From an uncultured Collinsella sp. (GTDB taxonomy: Bacteria > Actinomycetota > Coriobacteriia > Coriobacteriales > Coriobacteriaceae): DNA of 24,607 bases. The notes beneath the pieces are model-generated. The model ran no database searches. It saw nothing but the letters and a program-made list of their open reading frames with translations, and was not told the DNA's origin. Of the stretch, positions 14,139 to 22,119 are shown one piece after another (within the stretch, counting starts at the first letter, position 1; each line of letters starts with the position of its first letter). Location: the NCBI GenBank assembly GCA_900549245.1, contig URNQ01000009.1, positions 1 through 24,607 of the forward strand. Direction: 5' to 3'. A program made the translations under genes and the position numbers.

Positions 14139-15455
14139 ATGAACATCGTTCGCCGAAGCCGCTATCTTGATCGACTCATTGCTTTTCAGGATACCGACCT
14201 CATCAAAATCGTGACGGGTATACGCCGTTGCGGCAAATCCACGTTATTGGACATGATGAGGGAGCACCTGGCGCAACAGGGGGTGCCGGCCGAGCGTTTG
14301 CTGACCTTTAAGATGGAATCTCTAGAGTATGCGGGGATTACAGATTACCTGACGTTTTATCGCATGGTTCGGGAGCGCGTTGACGGTGTCGATCGCCCCT
14401 ATCTGTTCTTTGACGAGCTCCAGAATGTCGAGGGCTGGGAAAAGGCGGTTAACTCGCTCCGAATCGATTTGCCGTGCGATATCTATGTCACGGGCTCCAA
14501 TGCCTTTTTGCTATCGAGCGAGCTTGCAACGCTTATCTCGGGCCGGTATATCGAGGTCAAGATGCAGCCGCTCACGTTTGGCGAGTATCTTGATTTTCGC
14601 TCGATCGATGCGGTCGTTGCCGAAGGGCTTGACGAGAGGGCCGAGCTCGTTTCCAAGACGGGCGATCGCCTTAATTCAAACACCGTGCTCGAGCAGTACA
14701 TAACCTATGGCGGCATGCCGTTTCTGGCTCATGACGAGCCAAGACGCGAACCGTGCCGCGACTACATCCGCAGCCTCTATCAGACGATTGTCGCGCGCGA
14801 TATCCTATTGCGCGCGACGCGTAGAGGTCGCGGAGCTATCACCAAGCGCGACGTTCTCGAGCGGCTCTGTGCGTATCTGGCAGACAACATCTCCAATCAA
14901 ACCTCGGTCAACAAAATCGTAGGGACGCTCAACGAATCATCGGGCGGTAAGACCAACGCATCGACGGTGTCGGCGTATATTGACGCTCTGGAAGAGACGT
15001 ACCTGTTTACCAAGGTAAAAAGGTATGACGTCAAGGGGCGGGAGCTTCTCAAGACAGGCGGTAAATATTACATAGCCGATACGGGAATCCGCAGCTATCT
15101 TGACGGATATAGAGGCAGCGATAGCGGAAGGATGCTCGAGAACGTTATCTACAACCAGCTTGTCTTTGAAGGATACGAAGTGTTTTGCGGCCATCTGCGC
15201 GCGGGGGAAATCGACTTTGTCGCAATCGGCGAGGGATCGGACCGTAAATATATCCAGGTTACCGAACGGATCGATGCCGAGGCGACCAGAGAGCGCGAGC
15301 TGCGACCGCTCAAACTAAACACGCTGGGAAAAATCCCTGATTCGTACGAGAAGATCCTGATCGTCAGGGATGGTGAGCATCCAACAGACATAGACGGCAT
15401 CAGAATCGTAGGGGCGGTCGACTTCTTGCTGAGAAACAAGATCGCCCACGGCTAA
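14139..15455 (+). CDS. AAA+ ATPase with DUF4143 C-terminal domain
   Basis: 438 residues of the large COG1373-type family common in gut bacteria and archaea. N-terminal P-loop ATPase: Walker A GIRRCGKST (27-35), Walker B YLFFDELQ (88-95), sensor YVTGSNA (116-122), then LISGRY and the PLTFGEYLDF segment typical of the family. A winged-helix-like middle part (KRDVLERLCAYLADNISNQTS) precedes the DUF4143 region, which ends in a restriction-endonuclease-like pattern (GEIDFVAI, then KYIQV). The biological role of this family is not established; DNA-related or toxin-antitoxin-like roles have been suggested. ATG 14139 follows a modest GGGAG. Codon choice is visibly more AT-tolerant than in neighbours, and the gene stands alone between palindromes, which fits acquisition by transfer. 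Confidence 0.9.
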   Translation: MNIVRRSRYLDRLIAFQDTDLIKIVTGIRRCGKSTLLDMMREHLAQQGVPAERLLTFKMESLEYAGITDYLTFYRMVRERVDGVDRPYLFFDELQNVEGWEKAVNSLRIDLPCDIYVTGSNAFLLSSELATLISGRYIEVKMQPLTFGEYLDFRSIDAVVAEGLDERAELVSKTGDRLNSNTVLEQYITYGGMPFLAHDEPRREPCRDYIRSLYQTIVARDILLRATRRGRGAITKRDVLERLCAYLADNISNQTSVNKIVGTLNESSGGKTNASTVSAYIDALEETYLFTKVKRYDVKGRELLKTGGKYYIADTGIRSYLDGYRGSDSGRMLENVIYNQLVFEGYEVFCGHLRAGEIDFVAIGEGSDRKYIQVTERIDAEATRERELRPLKLNTLGKIPDSYEKILIVRDGEHPTDIDGIRIVGAVDFLLRNKIAHG

Positions 15456-15461
15456 ACGCAA

Positions 15462-15494
15462 AATGTGACAAAGGGATAGTCCCTTTGTTACATT
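15462..15494. repeat. TGTGACAAAGGGA-family palindrome
   Basis: AATGTGACAAAGGGA, loop TAG, TCCCTTTGTTACATT: a 15-bp stem, one G-U pair, six bases after the ATPase stop. There is no T tract beyond the stem. Confidence 0.65.
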
Positions 15495-15569
15495 CCATGC
15501 GAGCCGCCGTGCCATCTGGGGGTATAAGGCTGGCAAGTGTTTATTTGCGAGGCCAAGGGGGCGCCCCGT

Positions 15570-16475
15570 ATGGATATTGATAACTTTGAATGGTGGTATA
15601 GCGAGGGCGAGGCTCCGGACGAAGAGTGGGACGAGCCCGCGCCGCGTGACGTGTCGAGCGACGAGGACGAGACCGGCAACGTCGTCGCCGCCGACTCGGA
15701 CGCCGCCCTCGACCCCGTCGAGCCCCTAACCTTTGAACAGGCCTGGGCCCAGGCCGAGGCAGACGAGGCCAAGGCCGACGCTACGGCCACGCTCGGCGAG
15801 CCAGCCGACATGTCCGTCTCGCCGGCAAAGACCCCGCAGCCGCGCCACACCATCGATCCCGGCAGCACGGCGTCCTTCAGCATTCTCGACGTGCCCTCGC
15901 AGGGTGCCCAGGCGCCCGCGCCCACGCATCGCCCCAATCTGTCTCGCGAGGAAGATGCAGGACGTCGTTCTCCGCTTGGCCCCATCCTTATCGCCTTCAT
16001 GGCCGGCGTTATCGCCTGCTCAGCAATTGGAAACGTCTGGAGCCATGTCGAGCAACAGCGAAAAGACGCCGCCAAGGTCGAGATGTCCGTCGAGCAATCG
16101 CTCGGTCGTACGCGCTCGGTACATGTGTCGGTCGAGGTCAAGGACGGCGCGACGTGGGACACCGCGCGCGGCGACAGCCAAATGCTCATCCACATCGTGG
16201 GGCGCACGCTCAAAGGGCAGACGATTGACGAGTATCAATATGTCAACTCCGCTGGTGACGGCATCGAGCTCAAGCCTGGCGACTACGAGCTCACGGTCGA
16301 TGAACCGCCCGTCGCCACCGACGGCACGCGCTTCCGCGCCTCAAAGCGCATGGTCCCCGCGAGCTTTAACTCACAGGCGCCCGACACGGTCGACACCACA
16401 CCGCAGGGCGGGTTTGACCTTTACGTGGATACCCAGCAGGCGCTCGCCGCTCATTCCGCTATGGCTACTCAATAA
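15570..16475 (+). CDS. Single-pass membrane protein of unknown function, acidic N-terminus
   Basis: I do not recognise a named family. 301 residues from ATG 15570: a strongly acidic, low-complexity cytosolic part (1-130, DEEWDEPAPRD, SSDEDET), a basic stop (GRR, 131-133), one membrane helix (about 137-156, GPILIAFMAGVIACSAIG) and an outer domain of about 145 residues that looks beta-rich (SVHVSVEVKDG, MLIHIVGRTLKG, ELKPGDYELTVDEPP), like a small Ig- or prealbumin-type fold. AAGGGGG precedes ATG 15570 by 8 nt. A GTG at 15537 in the same frame begins 8 nt after TATAAG (15523-15528), so a leaderless longer form is possible. It could act as a cell-surface or envelope-stress sensor, but nothing here proves it. 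Confidence 0.8.
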   Translation: MDIDNFEWWYSEGEAPDEEWDEPAPRDVSSDEDETGNVVAADSDAALDPVEPLTFEQAWAQAEADEAKADATATLGEPADMSVSPAKTPQPRHTIDPGSTASFSILDVPSQGAQAPAPTHRPNLSREEDAGRRSPLGPILIAFMAGVIACSAIGNVWSHVEQQRKDAAKVEMSVEQSLGRTRSVHVSVEVKDGATWDTARGDSQMLIHIVGRTLKGQTIDEYQYVNSAGDGIELKPGDYELTVDEPPVATDGTRFRASKRMVPASFNSQAPDTVDTTPQGGFDLYVDTQQALAAHSAMATQ

Positions 16476-16552
16476 TCGCCTGCCGTCCCGTTCCGCCGCC
16501 AAGAGTGGGACAATAGCCCTCGACACTGTTGTTTACTTTTGGAGGAAGTAGC

Positions 16553-17446
16553 ATGTCCACCGTCACCACCATCAAGCGCGGCGGCCTCACCGCGGCCATC
16601 GATTCCATGGGTGCCCAGCTCACGAGCCTTGCCCTCAACGGCAACGAGTATCTGTGGCAGGGCGACCCGGCCTTTTGGGGCAAGCACGCGCCCATTCTGT
16701 TCCCCATCGTGGGATCGCTGCGCAACAACATGGCGACATCTGCGGCCGGCACCTGCGAGATGCCGCGCCACGGACTCGCTCGTATCGTCGAGCACAAGTT
16801 GGTCGAGGTTTCGGAGGACGGCTCCTCGGTAACGTACGAGATCACTGACACGCCCGAGTCGCTCAAGGCGTTCCCGTTCCACTTTAAGCTCAACATGACC
16901 TATGCCCTGACTGGTGACGCCACCCTCACGCAGACCTTCGCCGTCACCAACACCGGCGACGTGGACCTGCCGTTCTCGGTGGGCGGCCACCCCGCATTTA
17001 ACGTGCCCGTCCCCGGTGCTGAGGACGAGGCATTCGAGGATTACGAGCTGGCGTTTGCCGAGGCTTGGACTAACGAGGCCCCCATCATCACGCCCGACGG
17101 TCTTATGACGTTCGAGGGTAGCTACAAGGCCCCCGATAACTCGGACGTGCTGCCCATCACGCACCGCAGCTTCGATAACGATGCCATCATGTTCACCGAT
17201 ACTCCGGGCTCCACGCTCACACTGCGCGGCCGCAAGTCGGGCCACGGCGTCAAGATCGACTTTGAGGGTTTTAAGTACATCGGCGTGTGGTCTGCCGCCA
17301 ACGATGCTCCGTTTGTGGCGCTCGAGCCCTGGACCGGTCATACCACCATGGACACCGAGGACGATGTCTTTGAGCACAAGGTCAACACCATCACGCTGGC
17401 GCCGGGCGAGACGGACGTCCGCAGCTTTAGCGTCACCTTGCTCTAG
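16553..17446 (+). CDS. Aldose 1-epimerase family protein (LacX-like)
   Basis: 297 residues of the galactose-mutarotase fold, interconverting alpha and beta anomers of sugars or sugar phosphates in the cytosol. Motifs: YLWQGDPAFWGKHAPILFPI near the start, MPRHGLAR (the His used in sugar binding), GGHPAFNVP (the second His) and ALEPWTGHTTM near the end. This set matches the LacX/YihR-like branch rather than GalM proper. ATG 16553 has GGAGGAAGTAGC upstream, a very strong site. No sugar operon surrounds it, so the substrate is open. Structured repeat C starts two bases after its stop, and the amino-acid transporter genes follow as a separate unit. Confidence 0.9.
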   Translation: MSTVTTIKRGGLTAAIDSMGAQLTSLALNGNEYLWQGDPAFWGKHAPILFPIVGSLRNNMATSAAGTCEMPRHGLARIVEHKLVEVSEDGSSVTYEITDTPESLKAFPFHFKLNMTYALTGDATLTQTFAVTNTGDVDLPFSVGGHPAFNVPVPGAEDEAFEDYELAFAEAWTNEAPIITPDGLMTFEGSYKAPDNSDVLPITHRSFDNDAIMFTDTPGSTLTLRGRKSGHGVKIDFEGFKYIGVWSAANDAPFVALEPWTGHTTMDTEDDVFEHKVNTITLAPGETDVRSFSVTLL

Positions 17447-17447
17447 A

Positions 17448-17602
17448 GGTTCCGCCGTTCTGACGAACGGCGGACCGGTCGACGCTGCGCACCACCCAGA
17501 GCGACAATTTGTCATTCAAAAGGCAAGGCATGACCAGGAGGTCTATGCCTTGCCTTTTTCATGCCAACTTGTTCGCTCTGGGCGGCGCTCGCTGGCATTG
17601 CC
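17448..17602 (+). ncRNA. Structured repeat copy C, after the epimerase gene
   Basis: Hairpin 1 is GGTTCCGCCGTTC/TGAC/GAACGGCGGACC, then GTCGACGCTGCGC, an outer stem CCCAGAGCGACAA (17495-17507) with TTGTTCGCTCTGGG (17569-17582), and an inner hairpin AAAAGGCAAGGCATGACC (17518-17535), loop AGGA, with its partner ending in GCCTTTTT (to 17559). It ends with GCGCTCGCTGGCATTGCC. The inner hairpin with its T run could itself terminate transcription. Confidence 0.7.
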
Positions 17603-17726
17603 AAAACATCGACGCTCCCAATGACTACCGTGTGTCTATTAATTTTTCGAGCTTGCGCTGCGCTGCTGGTCGCTGGCGTATATCCTGTTAAGTCGTCAGC
17701 ATACGATTCAACAGGGAAGGCAGATT
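17603..17726. other. Leader of the amino-acid ABC transporter operon
   Basis: No gene. TATATC/TATCCT near 17679-17686 could be a -10 region but no well-spaced -35 is visible. The ribosome site GGGAAGG lies before ATG 17727. Confidence 0.3.
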
Positions 17727-18653
17727 ATGCATTCTCCCCATCAACGCGGCGCGCATCCGCAGCCGATATGCAGCCGTCGCATCTTTTTGGGTAGCGCTCT
17801 CGCTGCGAGCGCTTCTGTCGTCGCCGGCGCACTTGCCGGTTGCCAGCGCCCCTCCACGCTGGAAGTAGTTCAACCCACGACGGGCGGCGGTCGCGACGAC
17901 CTGTCCGATTCCGTTATCGGCAAGGACAAGATCCGCATCGGTATGGAGGCAGCCTACGCCCCGTACAACTGGCAGGTCTCCGAAGCCAGCGAGTACACCA
18001 TCCCCATCGACAACGTGCAGGGCGCCTATGCCGATGGTTACGACGTGCAGATCGCCAAGATCGTCTGCAAGGCCCTCGGCGGCGAGCCCGTTGCCGTCAA
18101 GCAGAGCTTCTCGGGCCTTATCGATTCGCTCAACAACGGCCAGATCGACCTCATCATTGCCGGCATGAGCGCTACGCCCGAGCGCGAGGAGTCCGTCGGC
18201 TTTTCCGACCCGTACTTCATTGGCTACTTTGGCCTGTTCGTAAAAGAGGGCTCGCCCTACCAAAACGCCACCAAGCTCAGCGACTTTAGCGGCGCCACGG
18301 TGCTCGGCCAAAAGGACACCATGCTCGATACCGTCATCGACGAGATCCCGGGCGTTGTGCACAAAAACCCGGTCGATTCGGTCCCCACGGTGTTCTCGAA
18401 CCTGCTGCAGGGCACGTGCGACGCCGTGACCTACAACACCGAGAACGAGAAGGGCTATATGGCCCAAAATCCCGGTATCGTCCCCATCCACTTTGCCGAG
18501 GGCGAGGGCTTTAAGCAGGAGGTCACGGCAAATGTCGGTTGCCGCAAGGGCTCGGACAAACTGCTTAAGCTCATCGACAAGACACTCAAGGGCATTAGCC
18601 AAGAGGAGCGCGACCAAATGTGGGACGCGTGCCTCGACCGTCAGCCGGCATAG
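17727..18653 (+). CDS. Polar amino-acid ABC importer, substrate-binding lipoprotein (Tat-type signal)
   Basis: 308 residues. The signal region has a twin-arginine motif SRRIFLG (16-22), a hydrophobic stretch and a lipobox LAGC with Cys 39, so it is probably exported folded and anchored by lipid. The mature part is a type-II periplasmic-binding-protein fold of the glutamine/histidine group (SBP_bac_3): KIRIGMEAAYAPYNW, GYDVQIAKIVCKALGG, SGLIDSLNNGQIDLIIAGMS, ATPEREESVGFSDPY and the Asp/Arg ligand pattern. The insert YTIPIDNVQGAYADGYDV near the start is typical of actinobacterial members. ATG 17727 has GGGAAGG. The stop lies 9 nt before the permease start, so the three transporter genes form one operon. 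Specificity (Gln, Arg or His) cannot be fixed from sequence. Confidence 0.92.
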   Translation: MHSPHQRGAHPQPICSRRIFLGSALAASASVVAGALAGCQRPSTLEVVQPTTGGGRDDLSDSVIGKDKIRIGMEAAYAPYNWQVSEASEYTIPIDNVQGAYADGYDVQIAKIVCKALGGEPVAVKQSFSGLIDSLNNGQIDLIIAGMSATPEREESVGFSDPYFIGYFGLFVKEGSPYQNATKLSDFSGATVLGQKDTMLDTVIDEIPGVVHKNPVDSVPTVFSNLLQGTCDAVTYNTENEKGYMAQNPGIVPIHFAEGEGFKQEVTANVGCRKGSDKLLKLIDKTLKGISQEERDQMWDACLDRQPA

Positions 18654-18662
18654 GGAGGCAGC

Positions 18663-19811
18663 ATGAAAGGCATCAATCGTCTGGCCTCCTTTATCAAGGC
18701 CGACCACCGTTATGTGTACCTGGGCACGAGCGTTATCGCGGCGCTCGGCTTGGCATTTAGCCAGCGCAACCCCACGCCGCTGAGCTTTTTGGCGCCCACC
18801 GGCATCTTCCAGGATTGCCTTTGGGCGATTCTTTGGGCCTGGATCGTCGTGTCGGCGGCAGCGCTCGTCACCAAGGTTATGCACTGGAGCGACTATCGCG
18901 AAAAGTCACCGTTTGCATCCGAGCGTTGCCGTCGCGGCGCGCGCCTGGGCAGCTATGTCGTGGTTGCCATCGCGGCGATCTTCTTTATCGACCGCTGCGC
19001 CATGTCGTTTATCGACCTGGCGCAGGTGAGCATTGTCTCGGACTCCAATCCCAGCGATTTTCTGTCGAGCTTGGTCTACATGACCTACAAGAGCGGCGAC
19101 TTCTTTATCCGCGGCATCGAGATCACCATCGCGCTTGCCACCTTCGGCACGGTCATCGCCTTCTTCTTGGCGCTGCTCTTTGTGTTCTTGCGCACCCAGA
19201 CCTTCGATCGCGTCGACAACGACTTGGTGCGTTTCTTTAAGAGCATTGGCCGAGCTTTTGCGACCGTCTATTCCACCGTCGTGCGTGGCACGCCCATGAT
19301 GGTCCAGGGCCTACTCATCTATTACGCGGGCTTCACCGTTTTGCGCGGCATGGGCTTCGAGACCGCCCAGGCCAACCAGATCTGGAGTACCTTCACTGCC
19401 GGCCTCGTCACCATCTCGCTCAACTCTACCGCCTACATGATGGAGGTCCTGCGCGGCGGCATCGAGTCCATCGACCCCGGTCAGGCCGAGGCGGCGCGTT
19501 CGCTGGGTCTTTCGCAGTGGCAGGCTATGCGCAAGGTTGTGTTCCCCCAGGGTATTAAAAACGCTATTCCGGCGCTCACCAACGAGCTCATCATCAACAT
19601 CAAGGATTCGTCGGTGCTCTCGGTCATCGGCGTGTTCGACCTTATGTACGCTACTACCACGGTCGCCGGCGTGTACTACCGCCAGATGGAGGTCTACTGC
19701 GTGGCGCTCGTGGTCTACCTGATCCTGACGCTCGTGGCGAGCCGCCTGCTCGAGGCCTTTGGCAAAAAGCTCGGTGCCGAGGCTCCGGCCACGCTGCCCA
19801 GCTCCAACTAG
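18663..19811 (+). CDS. Polar amino-acid ABC importer, permease
   Basis: 382 residues, longer than the usual 220-250 because about 150 residues with three extra membrane helices precede the core. The core starts near GIEITIALATFGTVIAFFLA and shows the HisM/GlnP family pattern: VYSTVVRGTPMMVQGLLIYY, then the EAA loop EAARSLGLSQWQAMRKVVFP (cytosolic contact with the ATPase) and ELIINIKDSSVLSVIGVFDL. ATG 18663 follows TAGGGAGGCAGC. Probably acts as a homodimer, as no second permease is present. The role of the N-terminal extension is unknown. Confidence 0.92.
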   Translation: MKGINRLASFIKADHRYVYLGTSVIAALGLAFSQRNPTPLSFLAPTGIFQDCLWAILWAWIVVSAAALVTKVMHWSDYREKSPFASERCRRGARLGSYVVVAIAAIFFIDRCAMSFIDLAQVSIVSDSNPSDFLSSLVYMTYKSGDFFIRGIEITIALATFGTVIAFFLALLFVFLRTQTFDRVDNDLVRFFKSIGRAFATVYSTVVRGTPMMVQGLLIYYAGFTVLRGMGFETAQANQIWSTFTAGLVTISLNSTAYMMEVLRGGIESIDPGQAEAARSLGLSQWQAMRKVVFPQGIKNAIPALTNELIINIKDSSVLSVIGVFDLMYATTTVAGVYYRQMEVYCVALVVYLILTLVASRLLEAFGKKLGAEAPATLPSSN

Positions 19812-19833
19812 GCGCAAGACGAGGAGATTCATC

Positions 19834-20616
19834 ATGGCAGATACCGTTACTACCGGCGCTGCGGCCGCGCAAACCAAAGAGCCGCTCATCCGCGTTGAGG
19901 GCCTGCGCAAGAGCTTTGGCTCGCTCGAGGTGCTCAAGGGCATCGACCTGGCCGTTAGCCCCGGCGAGGTCGTCACCATCATCGGCGCCTCGGGCTCGGG
20001 TAAGTCGACGCTGCTGCGTTGCCTCAACCTGCTCGAGACTCCGGACACGGGTCACATCTGGTTCCACGGCCAGGATCTCACGGCCGAGCGCTGCAACATC
20101 AACAAGCTGCGCGAGGACATCGGCATGGTGTTCCAGGGCTTCAACCTGTTCAACAACATGGATGTGCTCGACAACTGCACGCTCGCGCCCGTCACGCTCA
20201 AAAAGATGGGCAAAGATCAGGCCGAGAAGGTCGCGATGGAGCATCTGGCCAGCGTGGGACTCGAAAAGTTCGCGCACGCCGCCGTGGGTCGCCTGTCCGG
20301 TGGTCAAAAGCAGCGCGTGGCCATCGCTCGTGCCCTGTGCATGAATCCGCAGATCATGCTGTTTGACGAGCCGACCTCAGCGCTCGACCCCGAGATCGTG
20401 GGCGAGGTGCTCGAGGTCATGCGCAAGCTCGCTGCCGACGGCATGACCATGGTCGTCGTCACGCATGAGATGGCCTTTGCCCGAACCGTGTCCGACCGCG
20501 TGGTCTTTATGGACAAGGGCGTGGTGCTCGAGGATGCCGCGCCGGCCGAGCTCTTCGGCAACCCCAAACACCAGCGCACTCGTGAGTTCCTCTCTCGCTA
20601 TCTCGAGGACAAATAA
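19834..20616 (+). CDS. glnQ: Polar amino-acid ABC importer, ATPase (GlnQ-like)
   Basis: 260 residues. Walker A GASGSGKST (51-59), Q-loop MVFQGFNLFNNMDVLDN, signature LSGGQKQRVAIARAL, Walker B IMLFDEPTSALDPE, H-loop VVVTHEM. The sequence LKKMGKDQAEKVAMEHLASVGL is typical of the GlnQ/HisP group. Energises the importer together with the upstream permease and lipoprotein. ATG 19834 follows GAGGAG; the gap to the permease is 22 nt. A hairpin after the stop probably ends the operon. The gene symbol follows family usage, not proven substrate. Confidence 0.94.
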   Translation: MADTVTTGAAAAQTKEPLIRVEGLRKSFGSLEVLKGIDLAVSPGEVVTIIGASGSGKSTLLRCLNLLETPDTGHIWFHGQDLTAERCNINKLREDIGMVFQGFNLFNNMDVLDNCTLAPVTLKKMGKDQAEKVAMEHLASVGLEKFAHAAVGRLSGGQKQRVAIARALCMNPQIMLFDEPTSALDPEIVGEVLEVMRKLAADGMTMVVVTHEMAFARTVSDRVVFMDKGVVLEDAAPAELFGNPKHQRTREFLSRYLEDK

Positions 20617-20641
20617 CCGACCGCAAACGCTTACGTTGCAG

Positions 20642-20665
20642 GGCCGCTCCCGTGGGGCGGCCTTT
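20642..20665 (+). terminator. Probable terminator after the ABC importer operon
   Basis: GGCCGCTCC (20642-20650), loop CGT, GGGGCGGCC (20654-20662), then TTT. A 9-bp stem with one G-U pair and a short T tract. Confidence 0.55.
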
Positions 20666-20688
20666 GTCGTCACAATCGAAAGGATGTC

Positions 20689-22104
20689 ATGGCCGAGGTT
20701 TGGCGCTTCTTTGCGCATGAGGACGATTTTGCCGATATAGACGAGGCCGGCGCGTGCGAGCGCTTGGGCCGCGTGCTGTCGTTTCCGACCATTTCGAGCA
20801 TGGATGCCGAGGCGGTGGACTGGCAGCCCTTCGACGACCTGCGCGCCTATATGCAGCAGGCCTGGCCGCGCGTGTTTGCGGCGGGCGAGGTCGAGCTTAT
20901 CGACCACTCGCTGTTGGTGACGCTTGTCGGCTCCGACCCTGCTCTCAAGCCCGTTATGCTCATGGGCCACATGGACGTGGTCCCCGTGGTGCCGGGTACC
21001 GAGGCCGACTGGACGCACGCCCCCTTTAGCGGGCACGTGAACGACACCTACATTTGGGGCCGCGGCGCTATCGACATGAAGGATCAGGTCGCAGGCATTC
21101 TCGAGGCGGTTGAGTATGCATTGGCGCACGGTTGGGAGCACAAGCGTTCGCTGTTGCTCGCCTTTGGCCAGGACGAGGAAACCACGCAGTACGGCGCTGG
21201 AGCTATCGGCCGCGTGCTCGAGGAGCGCGGTGTTGAGCTCGAGTTCCTGATCGACGAGGGCGACTACCGTATTGTTTCGGCTGCCGAGTACAACGCGGGC
21301 GAGGGTTGGCTCATGCACGCTGACCTGGCTGAGAAGGGTTATGCCGACATTGTGCTCAAGACAAAGAGCGCGGGTGGGCATTCTTCCAACCCCTACGGCG
21401 GCACGTCGCTCGAGGTGTTGAGCCGTGCCATCACCGCAATCTGCGATATCGAGTGGCCGACGCGCGTCACGGACCTGCTTGCCGCACAGCTCGTCGAGCT
21501 GGAGCTCTACACGGCCGACGAGATTGCTTCCAACAAGGACGCCATCGTGCGCGAGTGCCTCGCCAGCAAGAAGCTCTATCCGCTCGTGACCACCACCTGC
21601 GCGCCCACGCAGATCGAGGGCGGCAGCACCGGCGCCAACGTGATGCCGCAGGATATGTGGGCCAATATCAATTTCCGTATGCTCGAGGGCACGAGCGTGG
21701 CCGACGTTGTGGCGCGCTGCCGTGAGGCGGTTGCCGGGGCGGACCTTGCCGGTCGTGTCGAAGTGGAGCTGGGCCCCGGCAGCTCCGAACCCTCGCCGTC
21801 CCCGCGCATCGGTGGTCCCGGCCTCGAGGCGGTTCGCTCCATCGCCGCCCGCTATTTCCGCGATCCAAAGGGGACGGAGGAAAACGGATCATCCGAGCCG
21901 TTGGCGATTGTCCCCTCGACCGTGATCGGCGCGACCGACGCTGCCAACTACCAGCGCATTTGCTCCGAATGCATTCGTTTTTCGGCGTTTGTGGTCGACG
22001 ATGACGAATGCGACCGCGGCGTCCACGGCACCAACGAGCGCATCACCCGTCGCGCCTACCTCCAAGGCACCCGCTTCCTCATCGCCCTGCTCCGCACGCT
22101 CTAG
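20689..22104 (+). CDS. M20 family metallopeptidase (carboxypeptidase S/PM20D1-like)
   Basis: 471 residues. Zinc-dependent exopeptidase or amidase cutting a C-terminal or N-acyl amino acid. Metal and catalytic motifs: LMGHMDVVPV (His 94, Asp 96), WGRGAIDMKDQ (Asp 129, bridging), GQDEETTQYGA (Glu 163 as general base, Glu 164), GATDAANYQ and GVHGTNERI for the remaining ligands. The dimerisation domain lies between about 210 and 340 (KSAGGHSSNPYGGTSLEV). The pattern is that of the CPS1/PM20D1 branch rather than DapE. ATG 20689 has GAAAGGATGTC. It lies 72 nt after the importer ATPase and might supply amino acids from peptides or N-acyl conjugates, which would be a sensible partner for the importer, but a terminator separates them. 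A short palindromic stretch lies inside the coding sequence near 21864-21892. Confidence 0.92.
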   Translation: MAEVWRFFAHEDDFADIDEAGACERLGRVLSFPTISSMDAEAVDWQPFDDLRAYMQQAWPRVFAAGEVELIDHSLLVTLVGSDPALKPVMLMGHMDVVPVVPGTEADWTHAPFSGHVNDTYIWGRGAIDMKDQVAGILEAVEYALAHGWEHKRSLLLAFGQDEETTQYGAGAIGRVLEERGVELEFLIDEGDYRIVSAAEYNAGEGWLMHADLAEKGYADIVLKTKSAGGHSSNPYGGTSLEVLSRAITAICDIEWPTRVTDLLAAQLVELELYTADEIASNKDAIVRECLASKKLYPLVTTTCAPTQIEGGSTGANVMPQDMWANINFRMLEGTSVADVVARCREAVAGADLAGRVEVELGPGSSEPSPSPRIGGPGLEAVRSIAARYFRDPKGTEENGSSEPLAIVPSTVIGATDAANYQRICSECIRFSAFVVDDDECDRGVHGTNERITRRAYLQGTRFLIALLRTL

Positions 22105-22119
22105 AATGTGACAAAGGGA
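22105..22119. repeat. Half copy of the TGTGACAAAGGGA palindrome
   Basis: AATGTGACAAAGGGA begins right after the peptidase stop. The right arm is missing and replaced by a short CCGAT/ATCGG hairpin. Confidence 0.5.

Noticed and set aside
13883..15500. CRISPR array or attachment sites around the AAA+ gene
   Set aside because: The repeats are palindromes of different sequence and irregular spacing, without spacers of constant size, tRNA or integrase.
16485..16511. GTCCC/GGGAC inverted repeat as terminator after the membrane protein gene
   Set aside because: Only 5 bp of stem, long loop, no T tract.
17653..17686. TTGCGC and TATATC as a promoter for the amino-acid transporter
   Set aside because: Spacing of 20 nt and weak match to both hexamers; not strong enough to call.
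17688..18884. Open frame on the minus strand over the binding-protein gene
   Set aside because: Antisense shadow; the plus frame has signal peptide, lipobox and binding-protein motifs.
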